Positions 25,639 through 38,895 are shown, numbered from the stretch's first letter. The stretch: DNA of 64,000 nucleotides from Mortierella sp. BCC40632 (GCA_011634665.1 WAEK01000001.1:1255501-1319500); one strand, 5' to 3'. A program made the numbers and translations. Notes: generated by a model from the sequence alone, not told the origin.

Positions 25639-28600
25639 ATGAGAATACTTTGTGTTGCTGAGAAACCAGCAATGTCGAAATCGCTAGCACAGATCTTGTC
25701 TCAAGGTCAATACACCACTGTATGTTAGCCATTGGTACAGTCTGTCAAAAAACTACAGAATGATGAATCAGAGAGAAAAATAAGGGAGAGATTGAATCGA
25801 GCTCCCTCCCCTTCCTTCCCTCCCCTATTTTGCACTAGACTCCTACGGACGACAAGTATACACGGAACTACGAGTTCTCCTACAAATTGGCAGACAATAC
25901 ACTAGCACATGTTGTGATGACAGCAGTGCGTGGACATTTGCTTGGCTCAGACTTTCCACAGCAATATCGAAAGTGGGGAAGCTGTGCACCTGTTGAGCTA
26001 TTCGAACTGAACGTAGAAAAATTTACATCGACGGTAAAAAATTTGGCAGACAAGCCTTTGCTATAAGGATGATATCTCTTCAGGACCTGGATCTGTATTT
26101 ATTGGAGCTGCGATCCTTTTACCTCCTTCTAACATAGGATTTGGTCGCTATTGAAAGAAATCTTGTCAAGGAAGCTCGGTCTGCAGACCAACTTATGATC
26201 TGGACAGATTGCGACCGAGAAGGAGAAAATATTGGTGCCGAGATCGCAGGGGTTTGCTTGAAGCGGAATCAACGTCTAGTCGTCACCCGAGCCCGATTCA
26301 GCTCGGTCACACCGGCGTATGTACTCTGTCGCAACCTTGGGCCTCTTAGTGCTACAAAATCTATATATGTCCGCCTTTTTTTTTTTTTTTTTTTCTGATC
26401 CATCCTATTCGATCATACCATTACTCAAATTAGAGAGGTCCATCGTGCGATGCGGAATCCTATTCAGCTGGATATGAGACAAGCCCACGCGGTTGACGCC
26501 AGGATAGAACTTGACCTTCGTATTGGAGCTTCGTTCACTCGATTTCAGACCCTTGCATTGCAGGCAAGATTCCCTAAGCTCGACGGGAGTGTGATTAGCT
26601 ATGGTATGACGCACAATCTAGGAGAATTGGAGCTTGCCATATCCACCATGGTGTAAACCCGCCTTGTGTAGAACTTTTAATGCAAAAGGCGAACTCTCAT
26701 GATACTGATCATTGCATTAGGCCCATGTCAGTTCCCGACGTTAGGCTTTGTAGTTGATCAGTTTCGCCGAGTCGAGAATTTCATCCCCGAGAGCTTTTGG
26801 AACCTGGAATTGAAACACAAAAAGGACAACGTAGAAGCGACATTCACATGGGAGAGGGGACGATTATATGACCAGCTTTCGTGTCTTGTCATTTATGAAT
26901 CATGTCTTGAACCAGCGAATCCTACGGTACAGATCACTAAGGTGAAGTCGCAACCAACCAAGAAATGGTAGGATATGTCAAAACTCGTGCAAAGTCCAAA
27001 CTCGTACCCGCCAGCGATACCGCAAATACCAACACAATGTGCTTCAATCTGTAACGAATTTGTAGGAAACCACTTCCTTTAACGACTGTTGAGCTCCAAA
27101 AGAGCGGCTCCAAGTTCTTATCTATACCATCGGACATGGTTATGACTGTATGCAGAACATTTGTGCTATCCTGCTTGACCCTTGCTTGTAGCCTAATACT
27201 GACTAGATCTGATTGCGTTTTGTTGTGTTTCGCTGTATTGACTATAGGCGGCCGAGAACCTCTACACCAAAGGCTGGATATCCTATCCCAGAACAGAAAC
27301 TGACCAATTTGACGCAAACTACGACCTCAGAAGCTTAGTTGAGAAACAGACGCACAACAGAATATGGGGAGGCTTCGCTCAGCAACTAATGGAAGGAGGC
27401 TATCGTAGTCCTAGAAGGGGTAAAAACAATGATCAGGCTCACCCTCCCATTCACCCTGTCATGCACACGGACAACCTTGATGGAAACGAAAAGCGAGTTT
27501 ATGAATTCATTGTCAGGCGGTTCCTAGCCTGCTGTGCCGAAGATGCCAAAGGAGACCAAACAGAAATCGAGGCCAAAATTCACACTGAAAAGTTCAAGAC
27601 GACAGGCCTGATCATCAAAGAGCGGAATTATCTGGATGTGTATCCTTATGACAAGTGGACTGGAAATGTGCTTCCTCATTTTGAGGAAGGAGAGACGTTC
27701 ATTCCAACAGAATTCATAATGAAGACAGGGGCTACCACTCGCCCAAAATTATTGACTGAGAGTCAGCTTATTGCACTCATGGACAAGAACGGCATAGGTA
27801 TTCAGACACCACTTGCACTCTATAGTACGCATGTGAGAAGGTCGTATTGAACTCTCATCTAACACTTGATGAGACTTGTTTGATAACTAGGCACAGATGC
27901 AACAATTGCAGAGCACATCAAGACGATCACTCAGCGGGAGTATGTGGTCCGTAGCAAAAGCGAGAAAGAGTACGTATTTACGCCCTCCACACTGGGCATT
28001 GCTCTTGTTGAAGGCTATGACAACATTGGACTTGAGATGAGTCTGTCAAAGCCTTTACTCCGGAGTCAGGTATGTTCCCGCCTACAACTATGATCACAAC
28101 GCATCATTTACTACTCCAATGAATGAGGCTATCGACTGACGCCTCTTTTCCAAACACCAGCTCGAAAGCAATCTGAAGCTTATATGCGAAGGAACCAAGA
28201 CCAAGGAGGAGGTGGTGCAACAAGCCATTGAGATGTATCGAAACGTGTTTGAGATCATTAATCGTGACAGGAGAGTGCTAGAAGAGGTGAGTGTCAGGAA
28301 GAATGACGAGTCTTGATTTTCTCCGATCCTCTCTCCATCTGCTAACTCGATCACACTTTTGTTTTCAAAAGTCGGTAGAGCGCTATCTTGACCGCCCTCC
28401 AGCTGACATGCCGCCTCCACCACCACATGGGCAACCTCCACCACCAGGTGGACCACCATCACGCGGACCACCACCACCACCACGACCTTCGACAGGACCT
28501 TCAGGAGGAGGAGGCTCTAGTCGTAATCAAGAGGCTCCAGGTTCAAGCTCTAGGATAACTAGCAACTTCAATAACAGCAGGCCCAATAGCAACCATGGAG

Positions 28601-29548
28601 GCCAATATTCTGCATCCAAAAGCAATGCTTTGGTCACTTGCCAATGTGAAGGCCATCCACTTGCAATAGAACGGCGAGTTGTAAAAGAAGGAGAAAATCA
28701 AGGGCGATTATTTTTTATCTGTGCCAAACCGCGAGAACAGCAATGCTCATTTTTCCAGTTCTCGGACACTATTGAGGCCTCTAGTCGCCCTGCTATGGCC
28801 CGCCCGGACAGTAACCAGTACAATTCAAATCAAAGTCGTGCCGGCAGAGTAAGGAATATGCTCCGTTGTTCAGGCTGCAAGGAAAAAAAGAAGGCTGAAA
28901 TCAGCAGACGTCACTGACCAAAGAAATCGTTTTTCTCTCTCCTTCACTACTTAAATCAACCAAAGGACGTTATGGAAGCATTTCATGCCAACCTAAACAC
29001 GGAGGATAGTAATGACATACGACCAAAGTGCCAATGTGGTTTGGTTGCCATAGAATTGAAATCAAAAAAGCATAATAACCGAGCTTATTGGACATGTTCT
29101 AAGCAAAAGAAGTGCAAATTTTTCGTCTGGGACGATGAACGTACTCAAGGCAACGCTTCCAATAGTCGCTTTGCTGACAAGGAGTGCTACAACTGCCACC
29201 AGGTAAACCCGATGTTTTCATGCCTTAGTTTTTCTTTTCTCTTTTTTTCTTTTCTTTTTTTTTCTTTTCTTTTCTTTTTTTTCTTTTTTTTTTTTTTTTT
29301 TTTTTTTTTGAGATGTAATACTCCTCGTTCTAATAGACTCACGACTGGCATTCTGTTAATCGGATTAGATAGGACACTTTGCCAGCATGTGTCCAGCTTC
29401 TTCAAGTGGAGCTTCAAGTTCCAGAGCTCCAAACCAGTCATGGTCTAAACCGGCCTCAAAAACAACCAAGGAACCTAAGAAGCGTACTGTAGGAGCGAGG
29501 ATTGGTGTAACGGCCATGCGCACCTCTCGAAAACCTCGACCAATATAA
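25639..29548 (+). CDS. TOP3: DNA topoisomerase III (alpha-type) with GRF zinc fingers
   Basis: Type IA topoisomerase that passes single strands and, with a RecQ helicase and Rmi1, dissolves double Holliday junctions. Twelve exons: 25639-25719, 25839-26033, 26138-26316, 26434-26603, 26721-26967, 27066-27147, 27248-27797, 27891-28069, 28161-28286, 28372-28848, 28966-29202, 29369-29548, giving 900 residues. The Toprim domain has 'AEKPAM' near the start and 'WTDCDREGENIG' (acidic metal ligands). The catalytic tyrosine is Tyr331 in 'GWISYPRTETDQF'. A Pro/Gly-rich linker (~612-650) leads to two GRF zinc fingers (around 693-735 and 784-822) and a CCHC knuckle, CYNC-x4-H-x4-C, made by splicing exon 11 to 12. 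Budding yeast Top3 lacks this zinc-finger tail; animal TOP3A has GRF fingers. MCM8 follows 271 bases downstream on the same strand. Confidence 0.95.
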
Positions 29549-29819
29549 ATGGGATAGTTTACACCTCACTTTTAGCAAGAGTCTTCTCAGTGTGCTTCTT
29601 TACTGTTTCTACAATGATTTGTTCCTGTTAGAGCGTGCACTACATTTTGTGGAAACGATCTTTGTATAAGGGAGTGGGGGAGGTCCTGCCAGGGAATGTA
29701 GAAATCCCAGCTGGTGTAACCTACTGTAATCACCGCCCAGTCACAACTATTAAAAAAAAAAAAAAAAAAGGTCCCTTCATTTCTCACATGGACTGAATTT
29801 GCGTTTTTTAAAACTGCTC

Positions 29820-32800
29820 ATGCCTCCAGAACCGTCGAATCAGCGAGGAAGGTATACCCAAGGAGAGGGTGCTAATGGCCAGTATAGCGGTCGTGGCCGA
29901 GGCCGTGGCAATGCAAATGGTTACAGGAACAGGAATTACCCTGGTCGGTCACAGAATCCAGACCATCGCAACAAAAATGGTGGCAAAAGGTGGGAACGAC
30001 CAAGGACTTCAACCGCACGCGACCCAGGAGATGACTCTTTCGATGGAGGCGCCGGAATGATGCAGGCTGGAGATGCGGAGGAAGAAGTGAATATGCCCAT
30101 GGTCTATGCAGATGAGCTTCCTTCTCAAATGGCAGCTGGACAGAGGACGACACAACGGATAGGCGGCTCTACACAAGGAGTGGTGCCCAAGAAGAAACAA
30201 CGAGACGATTGCCCATGGATTGACTGGGATGTTTATTTCCCTCAAGAAGGTAGCCTGTCTATTCACTTGAGTGTTTACTGTGGCAGCATGGGCGTGTTTC
30301 TAAATTCATCTCCTTTGGGCTGATGCTTCTCTCTGTAGACTATCATCCTGAACACGAGTATATGATGTGGATAAGAGAACTGCGCATTTTCCTACAGGAT
30401 TATCTTCATGCTCACATAAAAGTAAGCTGGCATTTGTCTCTGATGTATAGAGATGCTTAAGGATATCAATGCTAACATGAGGCGCCTTTTGGTTGTAGAA
30501 AATTCAATTGGATATCGAGAGAAGAGGCATCTTGATAGTCAGTCTTAAGACTTTGGCACTGACATGCAACATACCAGATTTGATCGATATTACTGCTCGT
30601 CGACCGCTTTCCGTGATGGGCTGTATAGCACTAGCGGCCCTTCAGGTAAACAAATTCAACTCGGTTTAGTAAAGACATGATACCTGCTGGAGATGTATCG
30701 CAGAGGTGAAGCAACTTAAATTTCACTCCTATTTTATGGGGATTAATAGGTTATGTACGGCGAAGAATCTGCAAAAGAGCAGAGGAAGAAACCATTAACT
30801 GTGAGGCTTGCTGGTTTTGATCGACTTGTCCATGGCAAGGACTTGAAGGCGAACTTAATTGGTAAGTCTGATACCATTTCTCTCTCTCTCTCCCTTCACT
30901 CCCTTAATAAGCCCACCCAAATCAAACCCAATACTCACTAAATGTTTATGATTAACATATAGGCAAGCTTGTGTGCATTCGAGGAACAGTTGTGAGGGTC
31001 TCTGGAGTCAAACCTCTAGCGACACGGTTGGCGTTTACCTGCAACACTTGCCAAGGCATTCAGACAATAGACCTCCCAGATGCCAAGTTCTCGTCTCCAA
31101 CAAAATGTCTAGAAGTCGGATGCAAGGGCCGGCAATTTACCCCGCAACGAGGTGTCGAGTACGATACAGAGACGGTTGACTGGCAGACCATTCGGTAAGC
31201 ATTTTTAGTATCGATACTTTGAATATTTCAGTAGGCGACCGCATAATCTGAGGTAGTCTAACTAGCTATATTGCTCCGGAAACAAAACCATTCGCCTTCA
31301 AATGAACCCGGCATCCTCTCTATACTTAGGCTACAGGAAAAGCTACCAGATGACAGGAATGATTCTGGAAGAGTCCCTAGAACAATCGAATGCGAGGTGA
31401 CCAAGGATTTAGTAGACAGAGTGATTCCTGGAGATGTCATTGAAGTCACAGGCATTGTAAAAGTCACTCAGGCAGAAAAAGGTAAGCAGTACCATCTCTG
31501 AGACAATCGGACTAAACCTAAACCACAATGGAATGAAAGGAATGGTTGGTGCTCATAATTTTGAATTTTTTACCTTGGTAGCGTACATGCGAGCAAAGAC
31601 TGGGAACACTATGTATCTACTATACCTTGACGTGAACTATATTACAAAGGCGACTACGACAAAGGAGGAAGATGAGGTATATGACGATGAAGAGATAGAC
31701 TCTAAAGAATCTTCAAAGGACAGTATCCAGATCACTACCAAGGACTTGTATGCAATCGAGGAGGTACACATGGAACCCCAACTCTTCAAGTTGATTGTCA
31801 ACTCATTTAGTCCGGCGATTTTCGGACACGAAATGGTCAAAGCTGGTATTCTTTTTGCACTCTTCGGCGGTCGACGGAGGAGCAAGACCGCATTGGATCG
31901 CACTGCCATTCGATCAGATCCTCATGTCTTGGTTGTAGGAGACCCAGGATTAGGAAAATCCCAAATGCTCACTGCTGCTGTGAAGGCTGCTCCACGCGGC
32001 GTCTATGTCTGTGGTAGTAGTGGAATATCAACAAGCGGTTTGACAGTTACACTCGTTAGAGGATCTGGATCTGACTTTGCCCTGGAAGCTGGCGCACTCG
32101 TCCTAGGGGATCAAGGATGTTGCTGCATCGATGAGTTTGACAAAATGACGACTGATCATAACGCCCTTCTTGAGGCCATGGAGCAACAATCCATCAGTAT
32201 AGCCAAAGCAGGTATTATTTGCACCCTTCCAGCAAGAACCAGTGTCATTGCTGCTGCAAATCCTGTCGGTGGACATTACAACATGTCCAAAACTGTTGCA
32301 GAAAACCTGAAGATGAATTCTGCACTTCTGTCAAGATTCGATCTCATTTTTATTTTAATGGACAAGCCTGATGGAGAGATGGATCAGTATTTGTCAAGAC
32401 ATGTCATGGCGCTGCACTCTGGAAATGTGGTAAACTCGCCAGCCTTTCGAACTGTTGGAGGTGGAGCCTCCCAAGAGGAACAGGATGATATTCCTGGGCG
32501 CAGCCAAAGACAAAGCCAACGAGTCAAGTACGAACCCAACACACCACTCTCAGAACGGCTTCGGATGACGAACGAGGACAATCTGGAACTCGTCCCCTTG
32601 CCGCTACTCCGAAAGTATATAGCCTACGCCCGGAAGTATGTCCATCCTCGGTTGTCTCCCGAAGCCGCCTCGACACTCCAAGAGTTCTACCTAATGCTGA
32701 GAGCCCAGCATCGGTCACCGGATGGCACTCCTGTCACGACACGACAACTGGAGTCTCTTATTCGAATGGCAGAAGCCAAAGCGCGACTTGAGCTTAGAGA

Positions 32801-33330
32801 GGTTGTAACCAGACGAGATGCGATGGATGTTATTGAGATAATGTAAGTGCCAGCGTATACTACCACCACTTTTCCTCTTGAGACAACAGAACTCTTCCTC
32901 ACTCAGGAATGCATTGCTCCTCTGCGAAATAGGACCTTCAGTTTGCGGGACACATTTGGACCCATCCCCCATCATCACGGGTCCAGCCAAAGCCAGGCAC
33001 AATCTGGGCGCGGCAAGTCAGCAAGTATGAAGAGGTAAGGGATGCTTTGTTAGTTTTCAAACGTATGCTACTTTCCGAACCATTGTTTTCCGTCAGGTTG
33101 GACTTACTAATCAAACCTTGAACCCCCACAGATATGTGGCGGAGCTACAGCGATGTGCATTCGATAACTCAAGCAACATGTTTTCACAGGACCAACTATA
33201 CAGAGTCTTTCAAGAAATGAGATTGCCCGGGATCACGGGGGGGTTCCAGTCATTTCTAGATCTGCTCAACAATCAGAACTTTCTTCTGAAAAAAGGACCT
33301 CGAACATATCAACTGACAACAGTTATGTAG
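29820..33330 (+). CDS. MCM8: MCM8 DNA helicase
   Basis: AAA+ MCM-family helicase that works with MCM9 in homologous recombination and DNA synthesis during repair. Exons 29820-30249, 30339-30421, 30499-30645, 30750-30861, 30963-31194, 31330-31481, 31582-32842, 32933-33034, 33132-33330 give 905 residues. An N-terminal RGRGRG-rich tail, as in animal MCM8, precedes the OB domain with a C-x2-C…C-x4-C zinc motif ('CNTC' … 'CLEVGC') and 'RIPRTIECE'-like 'RVPRTIECEVTKDLVD'. The AAA+ core has Walker A 'GDPGLGKSQ' (~505-512), Walker B 'CCIDEFDKM', 'EAMEQQSISIAKAG' and the arginine finger 'SRFDL'. The C-terminal winged helix ends 'LLKKGPRTYQL', like human MCM8. No intron-less ATG lies upstream in frame. 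MCM8 is missing from budding yeast. Confidence 0.95.
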
Positions 33331-33767
33331 CCATTCTCCACTATGGTTCTCAAAAAACAGCGATTAAACATACCATTGTACAGTACTCCACACTAGCTTT
33401 TTGGCGGTCTAAGCGACCTTTTTTAGGCACAGGGCAAGGAAAGAAGGTCGCCAATAAGACAAGCTCGTCCAAAGTAACAAAACAGACGCAATTGAAGTAA
33501 CGGAGTGCAAAATCGATCGATGCGGCCCGTCGAGGGCCGAGGGGAGCGGCGAAGGCATGTGCACTTCGAACCGAGTGGCTCTTGTTACGCGATCTGAAAT
33601 CAAGTGGGCTCAAGCCTGCCGTGCTGTCACAGGCCAACTCTTCCTCGGTCCTGGTTTTGTCTGGCTGGCTCAGCATTTTGGGTGAAAAAAAAACTACATT
33701 AGGACGTCTACCCTTCTCTTTGTTCTCCATCATCCATTCATTGCACATTATCCTTGCTGCTTTCGAC
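33331..33767. other. Intergenic spacer MCM8 to AYR1-like gene
   Basis: 437 bases with no recognisable gene; serves as 3' end of MCM8 and promoter of the reductase gene. ORFs on either strand look random. Confidence 0.5.
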
Positions 33768-35439
33768 ATGACCCACCCACAAAAGATTGTACTTGTTACC
33801 GGCTGCACCACCGGCGGTATCGGCTATGAGACCGCGAAGGCATTCGAGAAGGTAAGGAGAGAAGGTTTCATCGCTGACATGAATGAAAACAAGCTCGATT
33901 TCCTGCTGATCTCCGGAATTTTTTTCTCATGAACACTGGATTCACACACGCTCCTACCAACGGCAACCTGAATGCGAATGTCACGGCTTTCTTTTATATA
34001 GAGCGGATGCAAAGTATATGCAGCTGCCAGGCGCCTTGAAGCAGTTACAGGAATCGAAGGTAGGCGCACACCAAAGACGGAACGTTCTGAAAGAGATGCT
34101 TACCCCAACCATTTCCTCTAACACCCTGTATCCTCGGCCTCAACCTCTTCACTTTGATCATCAACAGGCCTCAACATTGAGAAGGTCTACATGGATGTTT
34201 TAAACGAACAGTCTATTTCAGAGGCTGTCCAGGTACCTAATTTGACAGGTTTTCCGTGCGCAGGTTTCGAAACGAAGGAAAGTCTAGTTTCCAGTAGGCT
34301 GACTTGAGTTTTTTTTTTTATCTCTAATTTACTTCGCCCAACGCTAAATCTACACCAATGATCAGCACATCATCAACAAAGAAGGACGCATTGGTACAAA
34401 TAGTAGCTTCATCTTGATTTGCATGTGTAGTCTTTTCAACCCTAGACTACCTGCTAACCCTGGTCCACATCCCTCTGGCCCAACAATTCGGTTCAATAGA
34501 TATCCTCTTCAACAATGCAGGAGTTGGTCTTGCATGCCCCATTATTGATATGACTGTAAGCGGCATCCCAGAGTCTTTGGTTTTGTCTTAGGTACTCTTC
34601 TACCCCCTCCCCTCTGCTCGTTCACACACTGATTTACGTTTGATCGATATATCACTATTAGCCGGAGACAACGCGTCAGCTTCTGGATACCAACATCACC
34701 TCAGTCGTTCTTGTCTCCAAGGCAGTGGCCCCTCATATGATCCGGCAAGGATCCGGACTGATTGCAAATGTGGGATCCGTCACTGCCTACAAATCCACAC
34801 CTTGGGGTGGACTCTACTCTGCTAGCAAAGCTGCCGTTCATTCGCTTTCGGATGCATTGCGGCTTGAGCTGGCACCATTTGGTGTCCACGTAACTGTGGT
34901 GGCCCCAGGAGCGATCAAGTCCAACATTGGCGACAACAACCTGAAGAAGTTTAGTCTCCCAGAAAGTAATAGCCTTTCTTGTTTCTTGGATGGATCAATG
35001 TCTATCACATCTACAAAGTCTGCCGATGGTGACTAACGCATCACTGGGGGCGCCCTATACTCTGCCTAGACTCTTTCTACCAAACCGTCATATCTCATGT
35101 TATGGCGCGTGCAAATGCCTCTCAAGGTAAATACCTATTTCGATGACCCACCTCGAAGAATGTATTGACCAGTGTTAATCATATTAACATTTAATTTTGC
35201 TATATTCATCGTGAATAGCACCCGGCTGTACACCCACAAATGTGTTTGCAAGCCATGTGGTCAAGAAGCTCCTCAAGAAGTCGCCACCCCGTTATGTTGA
35301 CTATGGCACGTTGGCAAATCTGTTTGTCATTCTTCGCTACTTGCCATGGGCTATTGCCGACTATATTTTTGCGCGCAGATTTGGACTCTTGGAATTGAAG
35401 AAGAACCACCGAGAGGGCAAAGTTTTGAAACAAAACTAA
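33768..35439 (+). CDS. Short-chain dehydrogenase, AYR1-like (1-acyl-DHAP reductase)
   Basis: NADPH-dependent classical SDR most like yeast Ayr1, which reduces 1-acyldihydroxyacetone phosphate on lipid droplets and ER. Eight small exons: 33768-33851, 34002-34059, 34168-34232, 34366-34393, 34500-34555, 34662-34965, 35070-35126, 35219-35439, total 290 residues. The Rossmann glycine motif is 'TGCTTGGIG' (11-19), the structural motif 'NNAG' is present, and the catalytic set is Ser136, Tyr149 and Lys153 ('YSASK'). A C-terminal hydrophobic/aromatic segment ('LRYLPWAIADYIFARRFGL') may be a membrane association element, as in Ayr1. Exon 4 is just 28 bases. The specific substrate is inferred from overall family likeness and could be another lipid ketone. 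Confidence 0.88.
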
Positions 35440-35866
35440 AGAATTCCCAAGACTCTTTATCCAATCTGCAGCCCAACACCATTTCACCTGAAAGAGACAA
35501 TAAATCCACCTTCTTTTTTCTCTCTTTCTCCTCTTTCTTTTTCACTCTGATTCTCTCCTCTCACTCTCTCTCTCTCTTTTTCTTTTCAGAAGTCCGCTCT
35601 GGCCTTGCCCCTCTTTACCCCCACCCCCCTTCACTACCCCCATTTGTCAAGGAGATTTTGCTTCAAAGCTCCTTCTCTCGACATATGCCCCTTTTTTTTC
35701 GCTCCACTGCCATTATAAAAAATCGCACTCTCCTCTTTTATCTTGACAACATTACCAGCTCTTTTTTTCGTTGTTTTTTTTTTTTTTTTTTTTTTTTTTT
35801 TTCCTTCCCTAGTTTCTCACACCCACACCTCACCTATCTCCTGATTAAAGCAGACGCTGAAGCACC
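35440..35866. other. Pyrimidine-rich promoter/leader of secreted-protein gene
   Basis: Long C/T-rich stretches (35511-35590) and a run of T (35777-35801) lie directly upstream of the next start codon. No gene recognised. Confidence 0.5.
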
Positions 35867-37119
35867 ATGAGAGTCTTTTATATTTCACTCGGTCTTGTAG
35901 CCTTTGCTACCCTATCGCAAGGTGCGAAGATATCAATGCTCTTTCACGCCCAGTTCTTCGGTATCTGGATATATTCAAAAGGCTAATCCTTGTGCCTCCC
36001 TTCCCTCTATCTTTTTGGCTGACCATGAGAGCAGCGGCTGATACACAAGCATCAACAGACAAAATAGTGGAAGCAGCTCTTCAGCAGCCAGGAATCAGAA
36101 TAGCTCTTGACTCTGAATTCGATACCACTTTTGATATTTCCGAACTTCAGTTCAGAGCAAGATTCCTCGAACGACTTGAGAGCGATATTGATGCCGCTAA
36201 CATTGCTGAAGATACTGCTACTGCTGATTGTTCAAGTCAGAAAGATGCGGCGACTACCGCTCTTAAGGCGGCTGACCAGGCAATTTCCAACATCGACCCG
36301 CAAGAGACCTCCAACATCGTGGAAAATGCAAAGAAGTTGTTGGCCAAGACCAAGATCGTTGTTGAAGGGGCTATCGCTGCTGCTGAACCTACCGACAGGT
36401 TCAATGAAGCTAGTACCGAAGCCGAAAAGAACAAGGTCGAGGAACAAAAGCAACTCGGGATAGCACTGGTGGCATTCAATCAAATGCTAGGCTCCCTTAT
36501 CAAACCAGGCGAAAGCGGTATCTACGTAGACACTTTGACCACTTTAGCAGAAAACTTGAATAACGTCCAAGACCAGGTCCAAGGGCTCTTCCATTGCCTG
36601 GCTAGCACTAGTCGACTTTTGTTAGAGGATTCACATTGTGGAATGCTCGCCGATTTTTATAGAACATCGGTTGAAGCGGCGATCAAGTCCAACCAGGGGG
36701 TGACGCCCACGACACCGTCCAAGGAGACGGAGAAGGATCAAGAGTTGACAAGACTGATGACTGGTTCGCGAACTCTGTTGGACTTGATGTCCAAGACCTC
36801 AATCTCGTCTTCGAATGAAGGTCTACTGGCAACAAGGCCGATCTTTGCAGCCGACGTGTTGGACCAGTTCCGAGACGAGCTTCTTCGAGTTGGAGAGTCG
36901 GACGAGGTCAAGGCGTTTGCACAACTGGGACTTGGTCAAGTTGTAGGAGCCTCGAATGCACTGGAGGCATGTCTCCGTATCGCAGCTGATCCGGTTATGG
37001 CCATTGACGAACTCAATGAGGAATTGGACCTTCAGAACCAACTAGCGTTTGACGAGGACGACGAGAGCGGTAGTGGAAGTGAGGATGGCCATGGAGGGGA
37101 CCCTGACAGTGACCAGTGA
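35867..37119 (+). CDS. Secreted helical protein, unknown family
   Basis: I do not recognise this family. Exon 1 (35867-35921) encodes 'MRVFYISLGLVAFATLSQ', a clear signal peptide, and splices in frame to 36035-37119, giving about 379 residues. A second acceptor three bases upstream would add one Ala. The mature part is rich in Ala, Glu, Lys, Asp and Ser, predicted mostly alpha-helical, with four widely spaced Cys that could form two disulfides, and ends in a Gly/Asp/Ser-rich acidic tail. It has no transmembrane helix and no GPI signal. It is likely extracellular or cell-wall associated. A distant relation to hydrophobic-surface-binding cell-wall proteins is possible but not supported by a motif I can see. 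Confidence 0.7.
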
Positions 37120-37774
37120 GACAGAAGTCGTGAGGAGATCCAATAAAACAAGCCACTACATGCCTATCTCTTTCTATCGGTCTCTGGTGACAACCAGAGG
37201 AGACCTCCTCTTTGAATCTTTAAATTTCGAGGTCAGGATCGATCCAGGCTGCCTGGAAAATGAGCATTGGGGGAGGGGTGGAAGGGGAGAAAGGGGAGGG
37301 AGGGGAAAGGGTCCTAGGAGTCCGATGGATAGACCGAACTATTCGTCTATGCATCCATCGATCGGCTCCCTTTGGGCGATACCTGTCTCTGCAGGGTGGA
37401 TCTATTAGAGGCAATCAGGCGACTGGACTCGACTGCTCTGAGACTGGCCTCACAGCTCGATGCAGTAACAAGACAAAGATGAACGGGTAGATTATCAAGG
37501 TGGCATGGAAGGGAACACATCACAGCTCAGTACATCACCTTTTTTTTTTTTTGTGAACCGTTGGGACCAAAGCCAAAGTGTTGTCGTGATTAGTTTTGAC
37601 CACCAGACCCAGGAATCGATCATTCATCACTCTATTCACCAAACACTCGCCTACTTTCTATGGTGGGGGGAGGAGGGTCGTCTCAGGGCCGAAGGGACCG
37701 TGCCCACAGGCACAGAAACTGGAACTGACAACGCCGCCTTTTTTTTGGTTTGCTGGTGTATAGTTTGAAGCAAA
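37120..37774. other. Intergenic spacer with G-rich repeat
   Basis: Contains a G/A-rich stretch of GGGGAGG-type units at 37268-37315 and short T runs. It provides the promoter of RPL29. No gene seen. Confidence 0.5.
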
Positions 37775-38602
37775 ATGGCCAAGTCTAAGAACCACACCAA
37801 CCACAACCAGAGTACGTATGAAAGCATCTAGTTTATGTCGACCTGGACCGGCTTACTCTCCAAGTCAACACATTCCAGCACTATGGGCAACCGACAGCGT
37901 CCCTCCACTCTTATTTATTTTTACAGGGTCTCTTGGATATTGTGGAACAATTGGAGAAACCAGGAACGCTTGGATCTACTTTTTTTTTTTTAACCATTAC
38001 CAACCTCTTCAAAGGGCGAACCACCATTCAGCGCAAGACAACTTTTTCAGCTAAGCAGAAAGAGAGCACGATCATGAAGCTCATGGAACAGTTTACAACA
38101 TAACGCGCTTTGAGAGGGCGCAACAAACACGCCCTATTCCTATGAAGGACAAATCATGCGCTTAGAGCATGGAGCCTTGCTACAATAGCTAGAGTCGAAT
38201 AAGGACAAAAAGGAATCCCTCCTCCTCCTTTCCTCCCAGAGAGGATAGGGGAAATGCTATGCAGATCCTTCGCCAATTTTTGAAGTCAGGAGTTTTATAC
38301 GCAAACTACCATGGAACCAAACCCATGTGTCAGCAACTAGCATTTCCTATCAACACCAGTCGTCCCTCTCTCTCTCCCTCTCTTTTTCCCAGGGAGTTAA
38401 GGCTAAGGTGACTCACACCCATCTCTCGACATGGTATCCAAACCCGATATTCAACTATTATTTAGACAAGAAGGCTCACCGTAACGGTATCAAGAAGGTC
38501 AAGACCCAGCGTCATCCTTCGCTCAAGGGTGTCTGCCCCAAGTTCATCCGCAACCAACGTTTCGCCAAGAAGGGTTCGGCTGCTGCTCTTAAGAAGGACT
38601 AA
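37775..38602 (+). CDS. RPL29: 60S ribosomal protein L29 (eL29)
   Basis: Small, very basic protein of the 60S subunit. Exon 1 (37775-37811) encodes '[12 protein letters not shown]' and splices across a 654-base intron to 38466-38602 ('[14 protein letters not shown]' …), 57 residues in all, the usual fungal length. The junction restores the conserved HNQ-(N/T)[10 protein letters not shown] sequence. The intron is far longer than the gene and holds pyrimidine tracts. I saw no convincing snoRNA in it. Confidence 0.95.
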
Positions 38603-38895
38603 AGCAAGAAGCAGAGAGATCTTTTGAATAGCTCTTGTTTTTTCGGTGTGGTTTCTTTTTTCTTTCCTTCTTTCTTTCTCGTGCGACTCGGCCCCTCTCT
38701 AAGAGTCAATGGCCTCTATTTTTTTTTTTTTTTTTTTTTTATTATTATTATTCTCGCTCGATAAGCCAAAGCGTGAAGAAGAAAATAAATAGAAGGAACG
38801 ATCTCGAACTTGGATGAAATAAACGGAAAGGAAAATGCTAAAAAAAAAAAATGTTCTTCGGCTCTCTCTTTCTCTTTCTTTCTCTTTCTCTTTCA

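Noticed and set aside
37812..38465. Possible intronic snoRNA or extra exon in RPL29
   Set aside because: The two outer exons already give the complete 57-residue protein, and no box C/D or H/ACA structure was evident.
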